Program-made: the position numbers and the translations under genes
NCBI GenBank assembly: GCA_014607495.2
Contig: CP053153.1
Coordinates: 8,866,001 to 8,930,000, forward strand
Source of the DNA: Carposina sasakii
Taxonomy: Eukaryota; Arthropoda; Insecta; Lepidoptera; Carposinidae
Length of the DNA stretch: 64,000 nt
Reading direction: 5' to 3'
Notes under the pieces: model-generated
Database searches by the model: none
What the model was told of the DNA's origin: nothing
The model's input: only the letters and a program-made list of their open reading frames with translations
Part shown: positions 51,823 through 63,843 of the stretch, in pieces
Layout: the number at the start of each line of letters is the position of its first letter
Position numbering within the stretch: the stretch's first letter is position 1

Positions 51823-51971
51823 AGAAAACTGACCGACACTAAAATTCTTAGTAAAACCAAGAATTGGAAATTGCATTACCGCGTGCCCTGCCTACTACAC
51901 CGTATTGTATTTTGCCGTGTGTGTGGCTTTGCCAGCCGCGCGCATCCATCAAAATACTACGTTATCTAGGC

Positions 51972-52183
51972 TGGCACCGACTACAAAAAATAAGTGATAA
52001 TTATAAATATTTAAATAGTTAAACATGACTTTGTTAAAGTATTAGGTATTAAGTTGTAAATATTTAAATAATTTTAGATATTTAATATGTATTAAGTAGA
52101 TAAATTAGTTACGTTATTTATCGCTTTTTAGTTAAAGTTTGAAGTCGGTAAATTTTTTTTTTAAAGTCAGTTTATTTTAATTA
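51972..52183 (-). mobile_element. Family F repeat, copy 1
   Basis: GGCACCGACTACAAAAAATA through to AAAGTCAGTTTATTTT. A highly similar copy lies in inverse orientation at 62301-62513. Confidence 0.75.
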
Positions 52184-52349
52184 TCCATAAATTGTTTCCC
52201 TAAAATCATGAATAACTATTTAGAATTTATTTGGAGATGTGAAACCAAAAAAATCCCTGCTCAGGAGGATACTTGTGTATTTATTGCAAGCATAACTCAT
52301 ATGTATGTATTTACTGCAAAAAAACTTCACCTTCCTTGATACTCATAGA

Positions 52350-52400
52350 AACTGGCACGGAATGCAGAGGTCGTGGGTTCGATTCCCACCCGGGTGAGGA
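52350..52400 (+). mobile_element. tRNA-like SINE B-box fragment
   Basis: GAGGTCGTGGGTTCGATTCC followed by CACCCGGG contains a perfect GGTTCGATTCC B box. The A box and acceptor stem are not evident, so it is a SINE remnant rather than a tRNA gene. Confidence 0.45.
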
Positions 52401-54940
52401 ATTTTTTCCATTTCTTTATTAATAATTTTTTAACTCATAGAAACTCTTTATGAATTATTTGAACGTTCTGGAGGTGGTAGAGAATGATTCCGCTCTCGTT
52501 CTTAAATTATCTAGCTTCATTTCCAATTATAAGTCAAAGTATCTATTTAAACTACCTATTTTAAATTTATTTTCTTATATAAATTAACCACCACAGACAG
52601 CAGTTAAACAACATCGATTTAGCAAAGCACTTCCGACTTAAATGTTCGAGATTAGAGACCAAAAGTGATTAAACCCCCTAACACTGGAATACATTCGGAC
52701 CCATAATAGTAAATACATTCGTCCCAACCAACGGCGAATGGCTCGGTAATTGCTTGCGTACCGCTCCCGGCCAAGTAAACAATAAAATTAAACCAAACAA
52801 GGGATTCCGACCAACAATTGACTACCTACTTTCTTTCCATATTATGTCATACTAAATGAAAATACGTAGGCACCTACTTCTGTATCTAACTATGCAGCTT
52901 CCATCCACCAGATGTAGAAAGGCTCATCAATATTACAATTACAATTTGGTCGATACTGCGGCAAACTATTATACTGGCACACAGTTTTCCTAATATAAGG
53001 CTGGTGATCTCCTCCTCCTGCTTACAGTCTATCATAGTCTACCTGCTGTGTCGTTCCTCCTGGCATCATGCTCATCATGCTCTTGTATGATGACGTAAGA
53101 TATAAATGGACTTGGTTCCTAAAGACTGAATACCTTGCAGGCATGCTCACCAAAAATGCAGCTTTCTATTACCTACTGGTATTTGACCGTAACAAAGAAC
53201 TCATGAATTTCTGTTCTACTGTCCGATATCGTCCCTCGCCATCTTGTCTGGAGTAACGTGTCATATATTTATATCGCGGATTTATTTTAACGGCGCCATT
53301 ACGTTCATGGCCTATAAAATTAGCCATTTTGTGCAAAGGATTGGATTTTTATATGTGAACTAATGGAATTAAAAAAGTAATTGTTTTAGCAATGGAATGT
53401 AGTTGATTTAAACTCGTTGTTTATATATATAAACAATGAGGTAGGAACTATTGAATAAGGTAAAAAGCAAGAAATAAATTCAATAAACGTAATGTAAGGG
53501 ATTATTGGACCTCTACCCACATCATGTACGAGTATACAAATGTAGAGAATTTCATCGACTCCCCAAAAACTAGAATTAAATTGGACTGCCTTATCAGCCT
53601 ATAAATCTCCCGGGTAATTCAAGCGTCCTAACCCTATGATATTATACCTAACTCCTCACCCTTTAGAAATAAAATAAAACCGTGCACCATATTCGAACCC
53701 ATCTCATTTTAATATAAGCTGACCTTATAACGTGGCTCTAACTAACCATCTTGCTAAAGTATTTTCATAAAAATTCTTCTCTTAGTGGTTGACCAAGTTA
53801 TTTGTAATCTCGTCAAAATTTTTGTAAGCATTAACTGTGTAACTAACACTGTGTAACTAACAAACGTAGTACAAAAATCATAAATTTATAAGCAAAATCT
53901 TTTGATATGCACGCACACGTTTTTCACTAGGAAAAGGTAAAAAAAAAATCTTTTATGCTTCTGTGGAAATGATAATGTTTTTTCTAATATTGTCCACAAC
54001 TTTTTCTTTCAGATCAAGACTATGAGACAGTTTTTTTTACGTCATTTCGGAATTTAGATTAGGTAATTTATATCAGTAAAATTATTTTATACGGACAAGT
54101 ATACGTCTCGTACTCGTAGGAATCTAAATAATTTATATTTAGTTATTTATTTTAGTGAATTTAATTGTGAAGTTTGAGAATACTGTTTACTACTAACATA
54201 AATTGGCCTGTATGGCTTAATTTAAATTCCTGACTGGGCAGAATCAGTGCACTAAAAGCGTGAAGATATAAATTTAAGATACTACACTTGAATATCCTAT
54301 GACGTAAGTTTCCAGACATTTTAATGGTATAGTAAACCCGGACTCATTAACTTTTGCGTCGAACTCAAACCTCTATTTCTCGAACCTAAGTTATATAACT
54401 TCGCATTTAAACATAAAGTGGAATCTTTTACGCAGACCATTAGTACTTAGGTACTTTTAAGGCTTCAGTGGCAATTAAAGTCACACTTACATATAAAACA
54501 CGTGCATTTTAATAAAATTAAGCGTTTAAAACAAATGGCATTTTTAAGTATAATAAACACAAAATTTTATAAAAGACAATCATTATTTATAACATACCTA
54601 ATACCTTCCAATAAAAAAGTATTACTTACTAGATCCTTTTTTCTGTTTCTAATTTTACCTAATCACTTTTTAATAATATGCGCTAAATTCTAAATAAAGC
54701 TGACGAAAATAAATTCTCTATAACATAATCCTGCCGGGGTCATTCCCCGCCCTATATACTGTTACTTAACCCCGCTACCTCACTAATATCCTTGCACTTC
54801 CCAGGTTCACGCCGCTACACTCTAGGTTTATGAATGAAATTGCAACTACAGTGCAAAATGTAATATTTCTATTCTCTCTATTAAAAGATTTATACAAGAT
54901 TACTTACAGATTATGCGGGATAAGTCCGGTAAAAGGTAGA
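52401..54940. other. No gene recognised
   Basis: AT-rich, with short frames only (53068-53256, 54502-54693). Confidence 0.35.
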
Positions 54941-54944
54941 ATTG

Positions 54945-55145
54945 GCTTAGAGAGCACTGGTTGCGCGTTAACGGTCCCGAAAACGTTAGTAAGGAGGGTC
55001 GACTGAAAATACTAGAGGGTTTTGGGGCAGCGCACGCCTGTATTGATTTGGGCGCGACTCGCGCATGTGCTGACATCTATAAACAATGTAGGCTTGATGG
55101 AGAACTTCTAGTGTTGCTAAGGGGAAATAGATGGCGGCTATTGGT
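54945..55145. promoter_or_regulatory. GC-rich island, candidate promoter
   Basis: About 200 bases of higher GC with CCAATAGCCGCCATCTATTT (minus strand) and GCGCATGTGC / CAGCGCACGC words that resemble CCAAT, YY1-like and NRF1-like sites. It lies 9 kb upstream of the first synapsin exon, so a distal synapsin promoter is conceivable but unproven. Confidence 0.2.
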
Positions 55146-56177
55146 TTAATTAAAATCAAGGTGCAAGTAATTAGTAGGTACTTATTCCAAATATACCATT
55201 ATTCCAGAAAGAGCCAGCCATGCACGATTTATATTAATAAGCACAAAAATGTTGCTTATGAATAGCATCAGAATGTAGTTCCAAGTGCGAGTAGAATTGA
55301 AGTCATTATTGTATGAAGCCATGCCAATATTTACACTATTTCTCTCTTTAAATGATAATGTTAACTTTTAAACATTATAATGTAAATAATTATAAATATC
55401 CTTGACATTAGTAATATTTTAAAAACTAAGAGCGATCGTCCGCGTTGAATTCTATTCTACGTGCTACAACTTTCGTAGTAACTACTACGTCTTGTGATGA
55501 ATATTATTTAATTAAAGTTACTTTTGTTTAGGCTACTACGAGTGGATATACCTATAATTATTGTATTTCTATTTTGGTATTTTTTATTGGTATTTCTAAT
55601 TTTATAAGCAAATTAATTTATGACTGGTGCTTTCGTATGCCAGTTAGGTACTTGCTAGCCGATTGTGCGTCCATCTTTGATCACATCTTACCTACTTATG
55701 ATATGAGATTGTATTAGACTTGGTTTCAATACTAAAATTAAAATATCCTGATGATTTCGCTTAAGTTATTAACTTATTACATTTTTTTTTTATTCCTATG
55801 GAAATCTTACACAAGTGGTTTAATAGTGGCATTAAACCTGTATAGTTTCACTTGGCACTAATTTTACTTAATACTAACTTAAATTATTTTTGTATATGAA
55901 GAGAAAATTTTAAAAATTCAAAAGTTAGCCTAAGTAAAAATAATTTAATAAAGTACCTACCTACACTAAAATTTCCTTATTCTGAGATATAAATTATATA
56001 CCTATACATGCAAAGTTAAGCATTATCTACCACCTATTTCATGGAGAACGAAATTTTTATGTGACGTCTTTTAAAAAGAACCCGTAATTGAGCTCTAGCA
56101 TAAACTCAAACTTTGTAATAAATACCTAATAGTAAACTCAAAATAACTGTTACCATGTGCCCTAAAGTTCCCGAACA

Positions 56178-56345
56178 TTGAGTCCACTAAAAAGAGAAAA
56201 AAAGGGAGGGCTCGCGAAGGTCTCCGTACCTACGCGTGCGCAGGTGTGCGTTCGCTGCGTGCGCGCGAGTGTGGGTGTCTGGCGTAATGCCGCGGACGCA
56301 ATGTTGCGTGGCGAGGTAGAGTTCACAATGGAGTATGTTTCAATG
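56178..56345. promoter_or_regulatory. GC-rich island upstream of the secreted-protein gene
   Basis: GTGCGTTCGCTGCGTGCGCG, GCGGACGCAATGTTGCGTGG and similar sequence stand out from the AT-rich surroundings about 0.6 kb before the signal-peptide exon. The 64-codon plus frame here (56178-56372) has low-complexity-like composition and no recognised domain. A promoter or noncoding first exon is the likelier reading. Confidence 0.2.
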
Positions 56346-56754
56346 TATAAAGAGCCTCAACATTTGAAATAAATTATTCATTATATAAAATACTCTCACT
56401 TCTATTAACTTTGACCTGTGTTTGATAACTATAACAATATACTTATAAAGTAAATTAAATAATGTAAAGTACAAAATTTGAATATATTTCTAATGCCTAC
56501 CAAGACCTTACAAATGTTACTATAGGGATAGAATAAAACGATTTACAAAACGACGGACAAATTAATATCGCTTTATGCACCATCGTTGTGTATCTGGTAA
56601 AACCTCTAACATTTAAAGAAACGATCTTATGTTGCTCTAGCTGTATGATTCCAGTATCGCTACAGATACCTCTCCGCTGTGAACACATCCCCTCACAGAA
56701 AGTAAAGTTTGTTGTTCTCAAGTTGCCAGCCAGTGGCGTTCCGACCCGCGCTCC

Positions 56755-56849
56755 GATCGACCGCGCCATGACCGCGCGCTGACGACTGTCAAACTGTCAA
56801 AATAATTCAGCTGACTGTCAAACTGACAAGTGCAAGTGACTGTGCCAAC
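56755..56849 (+). promoter_or_regulatory. Leader/promoter region with repeated CTGTCAAACTG motifs
   Basis: The short tract before the signal-peptide exon has GACTGTCAAACTGTCAAAA at about 56785-56803 and GCTGACTGTCAAACTGACA at about 56811-56829, near-repeats of one motif. GC-rich CGCGCC and CGCGCGC runs stand just upstream. This is consistent with a promoter and 5'UTR; no TATA box was recognised. Confidence 0.3.
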
Positions 56850-56900
56850 ATGTGGAAGTTTGTACTAGCCTGCGCGCTTCTGGCTGCGGCCTATGGACAG
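56850..56900 (+). CDS. First exon of an unidentified secreted protein (signal peptide)
   Basis: The ATG has a good context (GCCAACATG, A at -3). The exon encodes MWKFVLACALLAAAYGQ, a textbook signal peptide with a basic residue, a hydrophobic core and small residues before the AYG-Q cleavage point, and then meets a donor (CAG then GTATTA) in phase 0. A signal peptide encoded alone in a short first exon before a long first intron is usual for insect cuticle, matrix and digestive proteins. Upstream is a GC-richer segment with repeated CTGTCAAACTG motifs that probably forms the leader or promoter. I do not recognise the protein. The remaining exons should lie to the right, mostly beyond the window. 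Confidence 0.6.
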
Positions 56901-59760
56901 GTATTAAAGTTATTTCATCGCAGATGATGTCACCTTGTATGGTTTTGGTTTGTATTGGGTCTGTGATGTTAAAATTATGGAGTTCTTTACACAAATGTTT
57001 TTTCATTATTTATACCTACTGTAGTGATTCTAAATCGAGTTTAAATAAAAGTACCATATGAAATACTACAGTTTCTGATTAAAATGTGATACCTATCATT
57101 ATAAAAGTTTATTGCATTAACGGTAGATAGGTAATCTAATTTAAATTTCTACTCGTTACTTATCCTTTAAAAGCACAAAAGCACTTACTTTCATTTGCGG
57201 ATTCCAATTTATTTGTGGAAGTTTTTAAATTTTATAAGGATAATAAATAACATAGGAATGTAAAGATTAGGTGTGTCACCATTTCATTTCGGAATAACGG
57301 GTTGCTTTTAAAGAACATCCTCCATTTTCAAGTTCATAAAAATATTTTATTAAACTTCAGCTTTCCTTGCACTTCCAACAAGATTCTCATGGAATAGTAC
57401 TAATATAATCGTCCTTGGTACTAATATAGAAAATATATCTTCAATGCCAAAAACTACATGTAACCGACACTCATTAAAGTAATTTTAATTGCTAATGACA
57501 ATAACATTAGCCTCGTAAATCACCCACATATAAAATTGTTGTTTTTCACATTCGTGAATTTTGGATAAATGGACATCGTATAGTTATCTACTTAAACAAT
57601 TTTATACACAATACCTACAATAAAAGAACAGTATAGGTACTAACAATAAAAGATAAGTAATATAACAGTTACAGGATCTTTTGTAATCTTTCACTAAGCT
57701 CAACAATATCCTTAACTTAAATATCAGGACCAATGTCTCACAAATTTGGGAACAACAAGTATTATGGCGACAGTTAACAATTTTAGTATGTAATTTTGTA
57801 ATATAGGTGCGTAATACAATTTCTTGACGGGTTGTTACAGTGCAACTTTGAACACTTAAAACGACAATATAAAATAAGGATTTTATGTTAAGTTCTTACT
57901 TTAAAGCGTAGGTGGACAAGGTATGCTGAAGGTTTTTATAGGCGCATAATTTATTCAGGCATAGGCACCTTACATTTGTCACATAATGAGCTATACTCGG
58001 CATTGTTCGTCTTAAGAACTATGCAGTAAACAAGTTTGTATTCGGAGTTTGTTCGTTCTCGTTGGAGTATTCGGCGAAGTTACCGGTTGTATATGTAAAT
58101 GATACTGCGAAGGTTGATCAGCTGCGCTTACATTACGATACTTTGTCTTTAGACGCCTCTGTTTTCTTTAAATTTAATTAAAAACTTAAAGAATTTTTAT
58201 TTTATTTTATTGTATACCTAATATACTGATTACATACGATGTGCCTATTGTTATATTAATTTATAATAATATGTTTTTTTAGTATTTGGAATACCAATTG
58301 TATTTTTAGTTTGTAAGCACTGACAATTTACAATGTAATGCTAATATGGGATTTTTTCCTGAAATAAACAATTTATATGTTATTTTTTTATTTTAGGAAT
58401 TTATAGTAAACTTTAAAAAAAATCACACTCATATACTCCAGGATATAACTAGTAGGTACAAAAGTTATTCAAAAAGTTCGAAGAATATAAAGCTCTACAT
58501 CTTGTAATGAGTTATATGAACTTCGTTTTATAATTATGTAGTCTTTTATACTTATTCTTATGTTATTACGAAATGTACCAAGTCAATTTTAATTACTGAG
58601 ATCGTTCATGAAAACAAGTTATTAAATGCTGGCAATCCTCCATTTAAGGCTGTGCTTCAATGTCGCTCCTCACAAGGCTATGCGCCTCATGCATCCCACA
58701 TAGTAATATAATATGTTTGCAAACTCTACCTCAAACATAACCTAACTAAAGCCAGTTTTAAAGTTGAACCAAGTCAAAAATAGGTCTTTTTACTATATAG
58801 TAGGTATATGACTAAAATGCAAGTTAGCTCTAATTTTAATTATGCGGAAAATGAGGATAACCCCCAACATTTTTGTACATGAGTGTTTAACTCGGGTGTA
58901 CGCTAAATAAAATCATATCATTATGTTGTATTTATTTTAATATTACTTCCAATGTACCTTTACTAACTTTCAAAAACATTCTTCATATTTATGTATTTTT
59001 TTACATAATTATGCCTCACATGTGGTATGTACTAATCAACAAACATATCTGAACTGCTTTGAACGTTAAAATAATATCCAAAAATAAATCTATTACATAA
59101 TAAATAATCAATAGATAATCGAACAACTTCTTATTTCAGTGTAGGTACGTATTTGGCGATGAATTTCTGTGAACCTACGCAGACATTACACATGTTCATT
59201 CATAAAACAGTGTGGTGACTCAAACACACCTGACTGACTCACTGCACATAGTATATATAATGTAAGTAATATATAAACTAGGTACAATATCGTATTAAAA
59301 TAAATCACCAACTTTTAATAATTTTCATATTCAACTCTACATGTCAAAGGATATCAGACGACGTTTTGTCCAATATCAAAAACATATAAAAATATTAATA
59401 GACATATAGATAAATAGTGGAGACAGGGTAGAGTACATCTTTTGCATAAAGCCAAATACGTATGTACTGGATGTTCTTATACTCTGACATTAAGTATGTA
59501 TTTGATTTAATTCCTTATCACCATAACATACGATCCAAATAGGTACAATAGACAATCGCACACTATGAGCATACATACCTACCATAGTATCTCTATGCAC
59601 GTTGCACACCACAGAACGTGTGTCGCATATCTATGAGCCTTCAAGGCGACCGAACATAAAAACGATAAGTTACTTGAATCACTAGTTTTTTAAATGTTTA
59701 AAGCATGATTTACAGAAAAAACACCACTTATTTCCCCACATGATGCAGGCTTGTAAACAT
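56901..59760. other. Inferred first intron of the secreted-protein gene
   Basis: AT-rich; no exon with a plausible phase was found before 60335. Confidence 0.4.
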
Positions 59761-59764
59761 CTTC

Positions 59765-59995
59765 AATTGTGCTCTGCTGATGCGGGGATTCACTAGAAAA
59801 CATCAGCTGCATGTCCTTCCGTGCATGTCGTAAAAGTCGATTAAGGAACTGGAGCAATCTCTCAGGCGTTTAGCCAGCAACTGATAATTTACATGTGTCC
59901 TCTCTTTTCTAAACGTGTCTCTGGGATCTGATTTATGATCCTGCAGTTCCGGCTACCGTCTTTCGGGAACAAAACCGTGTCTTTATGTCAATTCT
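59765..59995 (+). mobile_element. Dispersed repeat, family A copy
   Basis: The best-preserved forward copy: CATCAGCTGCATGTCCTTCC, GCAATCTCTCAGGCGTTTAG, TTATGATCCTGCAGTTCCGG and CTTTCGGGAACAAAACCGTG. Confidence 0.65.
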
Positions 59996-60174
59996 CTCTC
60001 TTCTTCAAAAACTTGAGTTTATATTAATTTTCTTATTATAATGTTTCGTTTATTAATCTACCAGGTTTTAAATAAAGTGATTCATTACGTAGTAAGTACG
60101 TAAGTAAGTTTTATTATATTTAAATAAACAATGAAAAATTATAGCAATAGTAAAGTTTAGTCACCAACCCGCCT

Positions 60175-60290
60175 GCCCAGCGTGGTGACTATGGGTGAAA
60201 CCCCTCTGTGGCAGTAGCCTTGTGGCATGCCCTGGAGGAGGCCTAAGTCCAGCAGTGGACTGCAATAGGCTGAAGAAGAAGAAAGTTTAG
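60175..60290 (+). mobile_element. RTE-like retroelement tail
   Basis: GAGGCCTAAGTCCAGCAGTG, GACTGCAATAGGCTGAAGAA then GAAGAAAG, a classic lepidopteran 3' tail with simple repeat. Confidence 0.6.
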
Positions 60291-60334
60291 TTAAATCATT
60301 AAATTATTTATAAGTTAGCATTTGCGTGTTTTAG

Positions 60335-60380
60335 TCGAAAGGCTTGCGCGGGCGCACGCGACCTCCACGACGACGAATAG
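60335..60380 (+). CDS. Candidate second exon of the secreted-protein gene
   Basis: A 46-base GC-rich island in AT-rich DNA, with acceptor TTTGCGTGTTTTAG and donor AATAG then GTGCGA. Entering in phase 0, as the 56850 exon requires, it reads SKGLRGRTRPPRRRI and leaves in phase 1. Joined, the protein would start with a signal peptide followed by a very basic Arg/Pro stretch. The opposite strand is also open over 60400-60331 (GRDDLAPIRRRGGRVRPRKP, FD, stop) behind a weaker acceptor, so strand and reality both need transcript support. Confidence 0.3.
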
Positions 60381-60819
60381 GTGCGAGGTCATCTCTTCCT
60401 CTATAACTAACTATATTTAGCACGTTTAGAATAAAAATAAACATTAATTAATTACTTATATCAGTAAAGTTGCATCTTAATTTCTGGTTTTGTAAAGTTA
60501 ATAAAATTGCAATATGGTAGGTATTATTAAGATTTTGATAATTCATTTAGCTGTTATAAGAGTTATGTTTTAAAATAATTCCTTCATTTTAAATGTTACA
60601 ATTTCATCGATAGGTACATTATTATAATATGCGTTATAACTGTATAAATATGGACTTCGGTTGTACAAATGTGTATATTTATTATATGGCCACATAAAGA
60701 ATGAAATTTAAAACAAGAAGAAAGTAGAATATTAGATGAAAACTAAATTTACTATCTTAATTGTAAACGAGCAGTATTCGTAAATATTCAGTAACTTTTA
60801 GTTCAAATTCTCAACTTGA

Positions 60820-60930
60820 GAATCATGCGCATTGCACTCAACGCTCTGATTGGCGGCCGATCGAGGAGATAGCCTCGCGGAAACCCGACGAGCCCTAGGT
60901 ATCCTCCGTCCTCCACAACCATCATAATAC
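60820..60930. promoter_or_regulatory. GC-rich island with ATTGG and GCGCAT words
   Basis: ATGCGCATTGCAC, CTCTGATTGGCGGCCGATCG and CTCGCGGAAACCCGACGAGC stand out in AT-rich DNA. The island is partly open in several frames, with a donor-like CCTAG/GTATCC at 60898, but no acceptor of suitable phase was seen. Regulatory region or unrecognised exon. Confidence 0.2.
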
Positions 60931-62300
60931 ACTCTGTTCATTGTGCAACTTCCTTATTTAATCTTCCATTAGCGAAAAAGATCGTGATTATTTTCGATTT
61001 TTAGGAATATGCATAAATAATTAGCAGTTTCATATAAAGGTTGACTATAATGTTGATAACAATAATGATGTAGAGATTGCAGCAAATTAAGTATTTTTGG
61101 CAAAACTAGAGTTTTGAAGAATCAAATCTAGCAGCTACCGGCTACCTTTTCTGAGAACGAGCCAAACTGATAACACTAACGCAAAAATTACTTTGCAAAC
61201 ATGATTGGTTAAGACTTTGAAGAATAAAACAACAACATTGATTCTGTTACATTAACGCTTAAAACTTCCTTCAAAAATGGTCATTTGTACAATCAAGTGT
61301 ATAAGTAAATAACACCACACCTATATAATATGTACAAGCCAGTTTAAAATACTGTCCGACGTCATTCCATAACCAAGTTAGTTGTCATAATATAAATATG
61401 TGATTTGCGTGACCATGGCTAACGTTGTCTTCGACAATATCTAAACATCTAACACGGTGTATTTGTAAACGCTTGACGAATTTGTACGTGTGTTATTGTG
61501 AAATAACATATCGGTTTCGGTTATATCTACTTAGTATTTGTAACTGACTGTCTCAAATTATTCACGGCAAAGTATTTTTGGTGAATAATTTAAAAAAATT
61601 GTTTTAACAATTCGACCGCTGTGTAACCTGAGATGAATTCAGGATAAACGTTGTATTACTCAGCCAAGATGGAAAGATGTTAGTCGACTATACCTTCCAA
61701 TGTTTAGATAGCTTATCTAAAGGATGATGCTAATCTTTCTCTAAAACTTGATCAAAATAACAGACAGCATCAACTTTATACTTCAGATACCCTGGGTCAA
61801 CCGTCTCATACACGTAACTACCTATATAAAAACTATACTTACCTACATATTTTGAATAAGGAGATTTAAAATTATGAAATGGCAATCCTGAATCCGTTAT
61901 GCCTTGTCAATTTATGTAAACTGGCAAAAGGAAACCAGTTGTTGTGTATTACAAAAGTATAAGTATTATTGGTTATGAATTTATGACGACACAGCCGCCG
62001 TTTAACAGTAGTCATTTGCGACTACAGGTGTAAAACTACGAATTGCGAAGCTTCCGAACGGTAGTGGGCGAATAAATATTGTCAAATGACTTGATATTAC
62101 TGTCATTAGGTACCATGTATGACTATTTTGTTGGCAATCATCATTCACTTCCTATATGTCTTCATATTTTACAATATGTCAGTGTTTCCGTGAGAAACTG
62201 ATAATTTTATTGATTGCGGACGTGTATAGTTAGGTGGTTAGTTATTACGAAAAGTTATATTGGGATTTTGGTGACATCTACTAACCTTAATGATCTGTAA

Positions 62301-62513
62301 ATAAAAATAAACTGACTTTTAAAAAAATTTAACCAACTTCAAACTTTAACTAAAAAAGCGATAAATAACGTAACTAATTTATCTACTTAATACATATTAA
62401 ATATCTAAAATTATTTAAATATTTGCAACTTAATACCTAATACTTTAACAAAGTCATCTTTAACTATTTAAATATTTATATTTATCACTTATTTTTTGGA
62501 GTCGGTGCCACAA
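62301..62513 (+). mobile_element. Family F repeat, copy 2 (inverted relative to copy 1)
   Basis: AAAATAAACTGACTTTTAAA through to TTTTTTGGAGTCGGTGCC; nearly the reverse complement of 51972-52183 along its length. Confidence 0.75.
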
Positions 62514-62810
62514 AACCATTTACACTAGCATTTATACAATTTAATAATAAAAAAAAACAAGGCTCTGATGATGACAGAGCCAGATGGGATGGGATAATAA
62601 AACTTTTTAGGGTCTACTAGTAAGGTCTACTAAAAAAATGATGACTTCTGATGATGGAACCGACAAACAAATAGTACTCTTTAGGATCTACTTTAGTAAG
62701 CTCGAGTTTTGGTTCATAAGGGAGAAAGTCGGTTTTTCGTTATTATAATATTATTTTATTTTATTGTTTTAGGAAAACTTACAGCTTCATATAGGTACAT
62801 AAAAAATATA

Positions 62811-63193
62811 CAGAGTGATTTTTGGTCGTCAACGTTCCCGAAAACTACGGAATCTCCTCATCATCACGATCATTTTTCTGCATGGAAGCATACCCGGGAA
62901 GTGTCTGGTTCCCAAAATATTAGGGTCCAAAGTTGAGTAAATAGACTGCGTTTTTTTGCATAAATGCACATTGACGCGTGTAGCAAGATTTTTTCACGAG
63001 AAATAATTAATATCAGTCTATGAAAAAACTAGCATAAACATTGGACACTTATAAATTTCGCCCGAACAAGTAATAAAAAAAAATTCAAAAAAATTTACAT
63101 TGTTTACCCCAGCATTTTTTTGCCATAAACTTACATTATTTGATGTATAAAGTACGTACCCTTCGTTAACGGTGGCAACGAAAAAACACCCTG
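62811..63193 (+). mobile_element. Family D element, complete
   Basis: Starts CAGAGTGATTTTTGGTCGTC and ends GGTGGCAACGAAAAAACACC CTG with TA on both flanks. It is 383 bases long with no coding capacity. Confidence 0.78.
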
Positions 63194-63650
63194 TATAAAA
63201 CACTATACATATACTTACTTATATACTTGATAAAAAATTACCATTTGTAACCTTATATCTATTATATCACTTGATATTCGATTCATCTCGGCGGTGTTGC
63301 CAAATCGAAGCGAGCTGGCCCGAGCGACTCAACCCGTAACGGGGTCAGTGCGACCGGTCCACCCACTCTTGCGAACGATATATATGGGAATGTTATCTAC
63401 CTTACATAATGTTTCAATATCTGTCATATGTAACATATGTATGGGCATTGATGGTTTATTTAGGTCATTAGATATAATTTGGAAGAATTCGTGAAGTAGC
63501 TATGGAAATTCCTAACAGGTTTATTCACATGATTTTGCATATAAGAGGCATGGAAGATAGAGTCATCTACTAAGTAAAACTATATACTAAGTAAAAGAAT
63601 ACAATATTACCCCGGAATATAAGTAAAAACTCTATCTACATCATTTATAG

Positions 63651-63843
63651 CAGTCTTTCCCAAAGTGGGGGATAACGCCTCCATTTGGGCGTTGGAGTCC
63701 TAGAGAGGGGTAGTTAAGGGCCCAGAAAAAAATAGCGCAACTAATATGCTATTGACATTTTTAAGGTGAAATAAAAAGGGGGCGCTACTGATATTCAGAA
63801 TTTTCAGAGTGGGCGTTAGACGAAATAAGTTTTCAAACCTCTG
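63651..63843. mobile_element. Second hAT-type MITE
   Basis: The left end CAGTCTTTCCCAAAGTGGGG and the right end (inverted, CAGAGGTTTGAAAAC) resemble the element at 23311. Flanks ATTTATAG (63643-63650) and ATTTATAA (63844-63851) agree at 7 of 8 bases, a slightly decayed target duplication. Confidence 0.75.

Noticed and set aside
52366..52395. tRNA gene suggested by GGTTCGATTCC
   Set aside because: Only the T-arm is present; no cloverleaf can be drawn.
60331..60400. Minus-strand terminal exon ending RKPFD and stop
   Set aside because: The acceptor is weak and no upstream partner exon was found; the plus-strand reading fits the 56850 exon phase better, though neither is proven.
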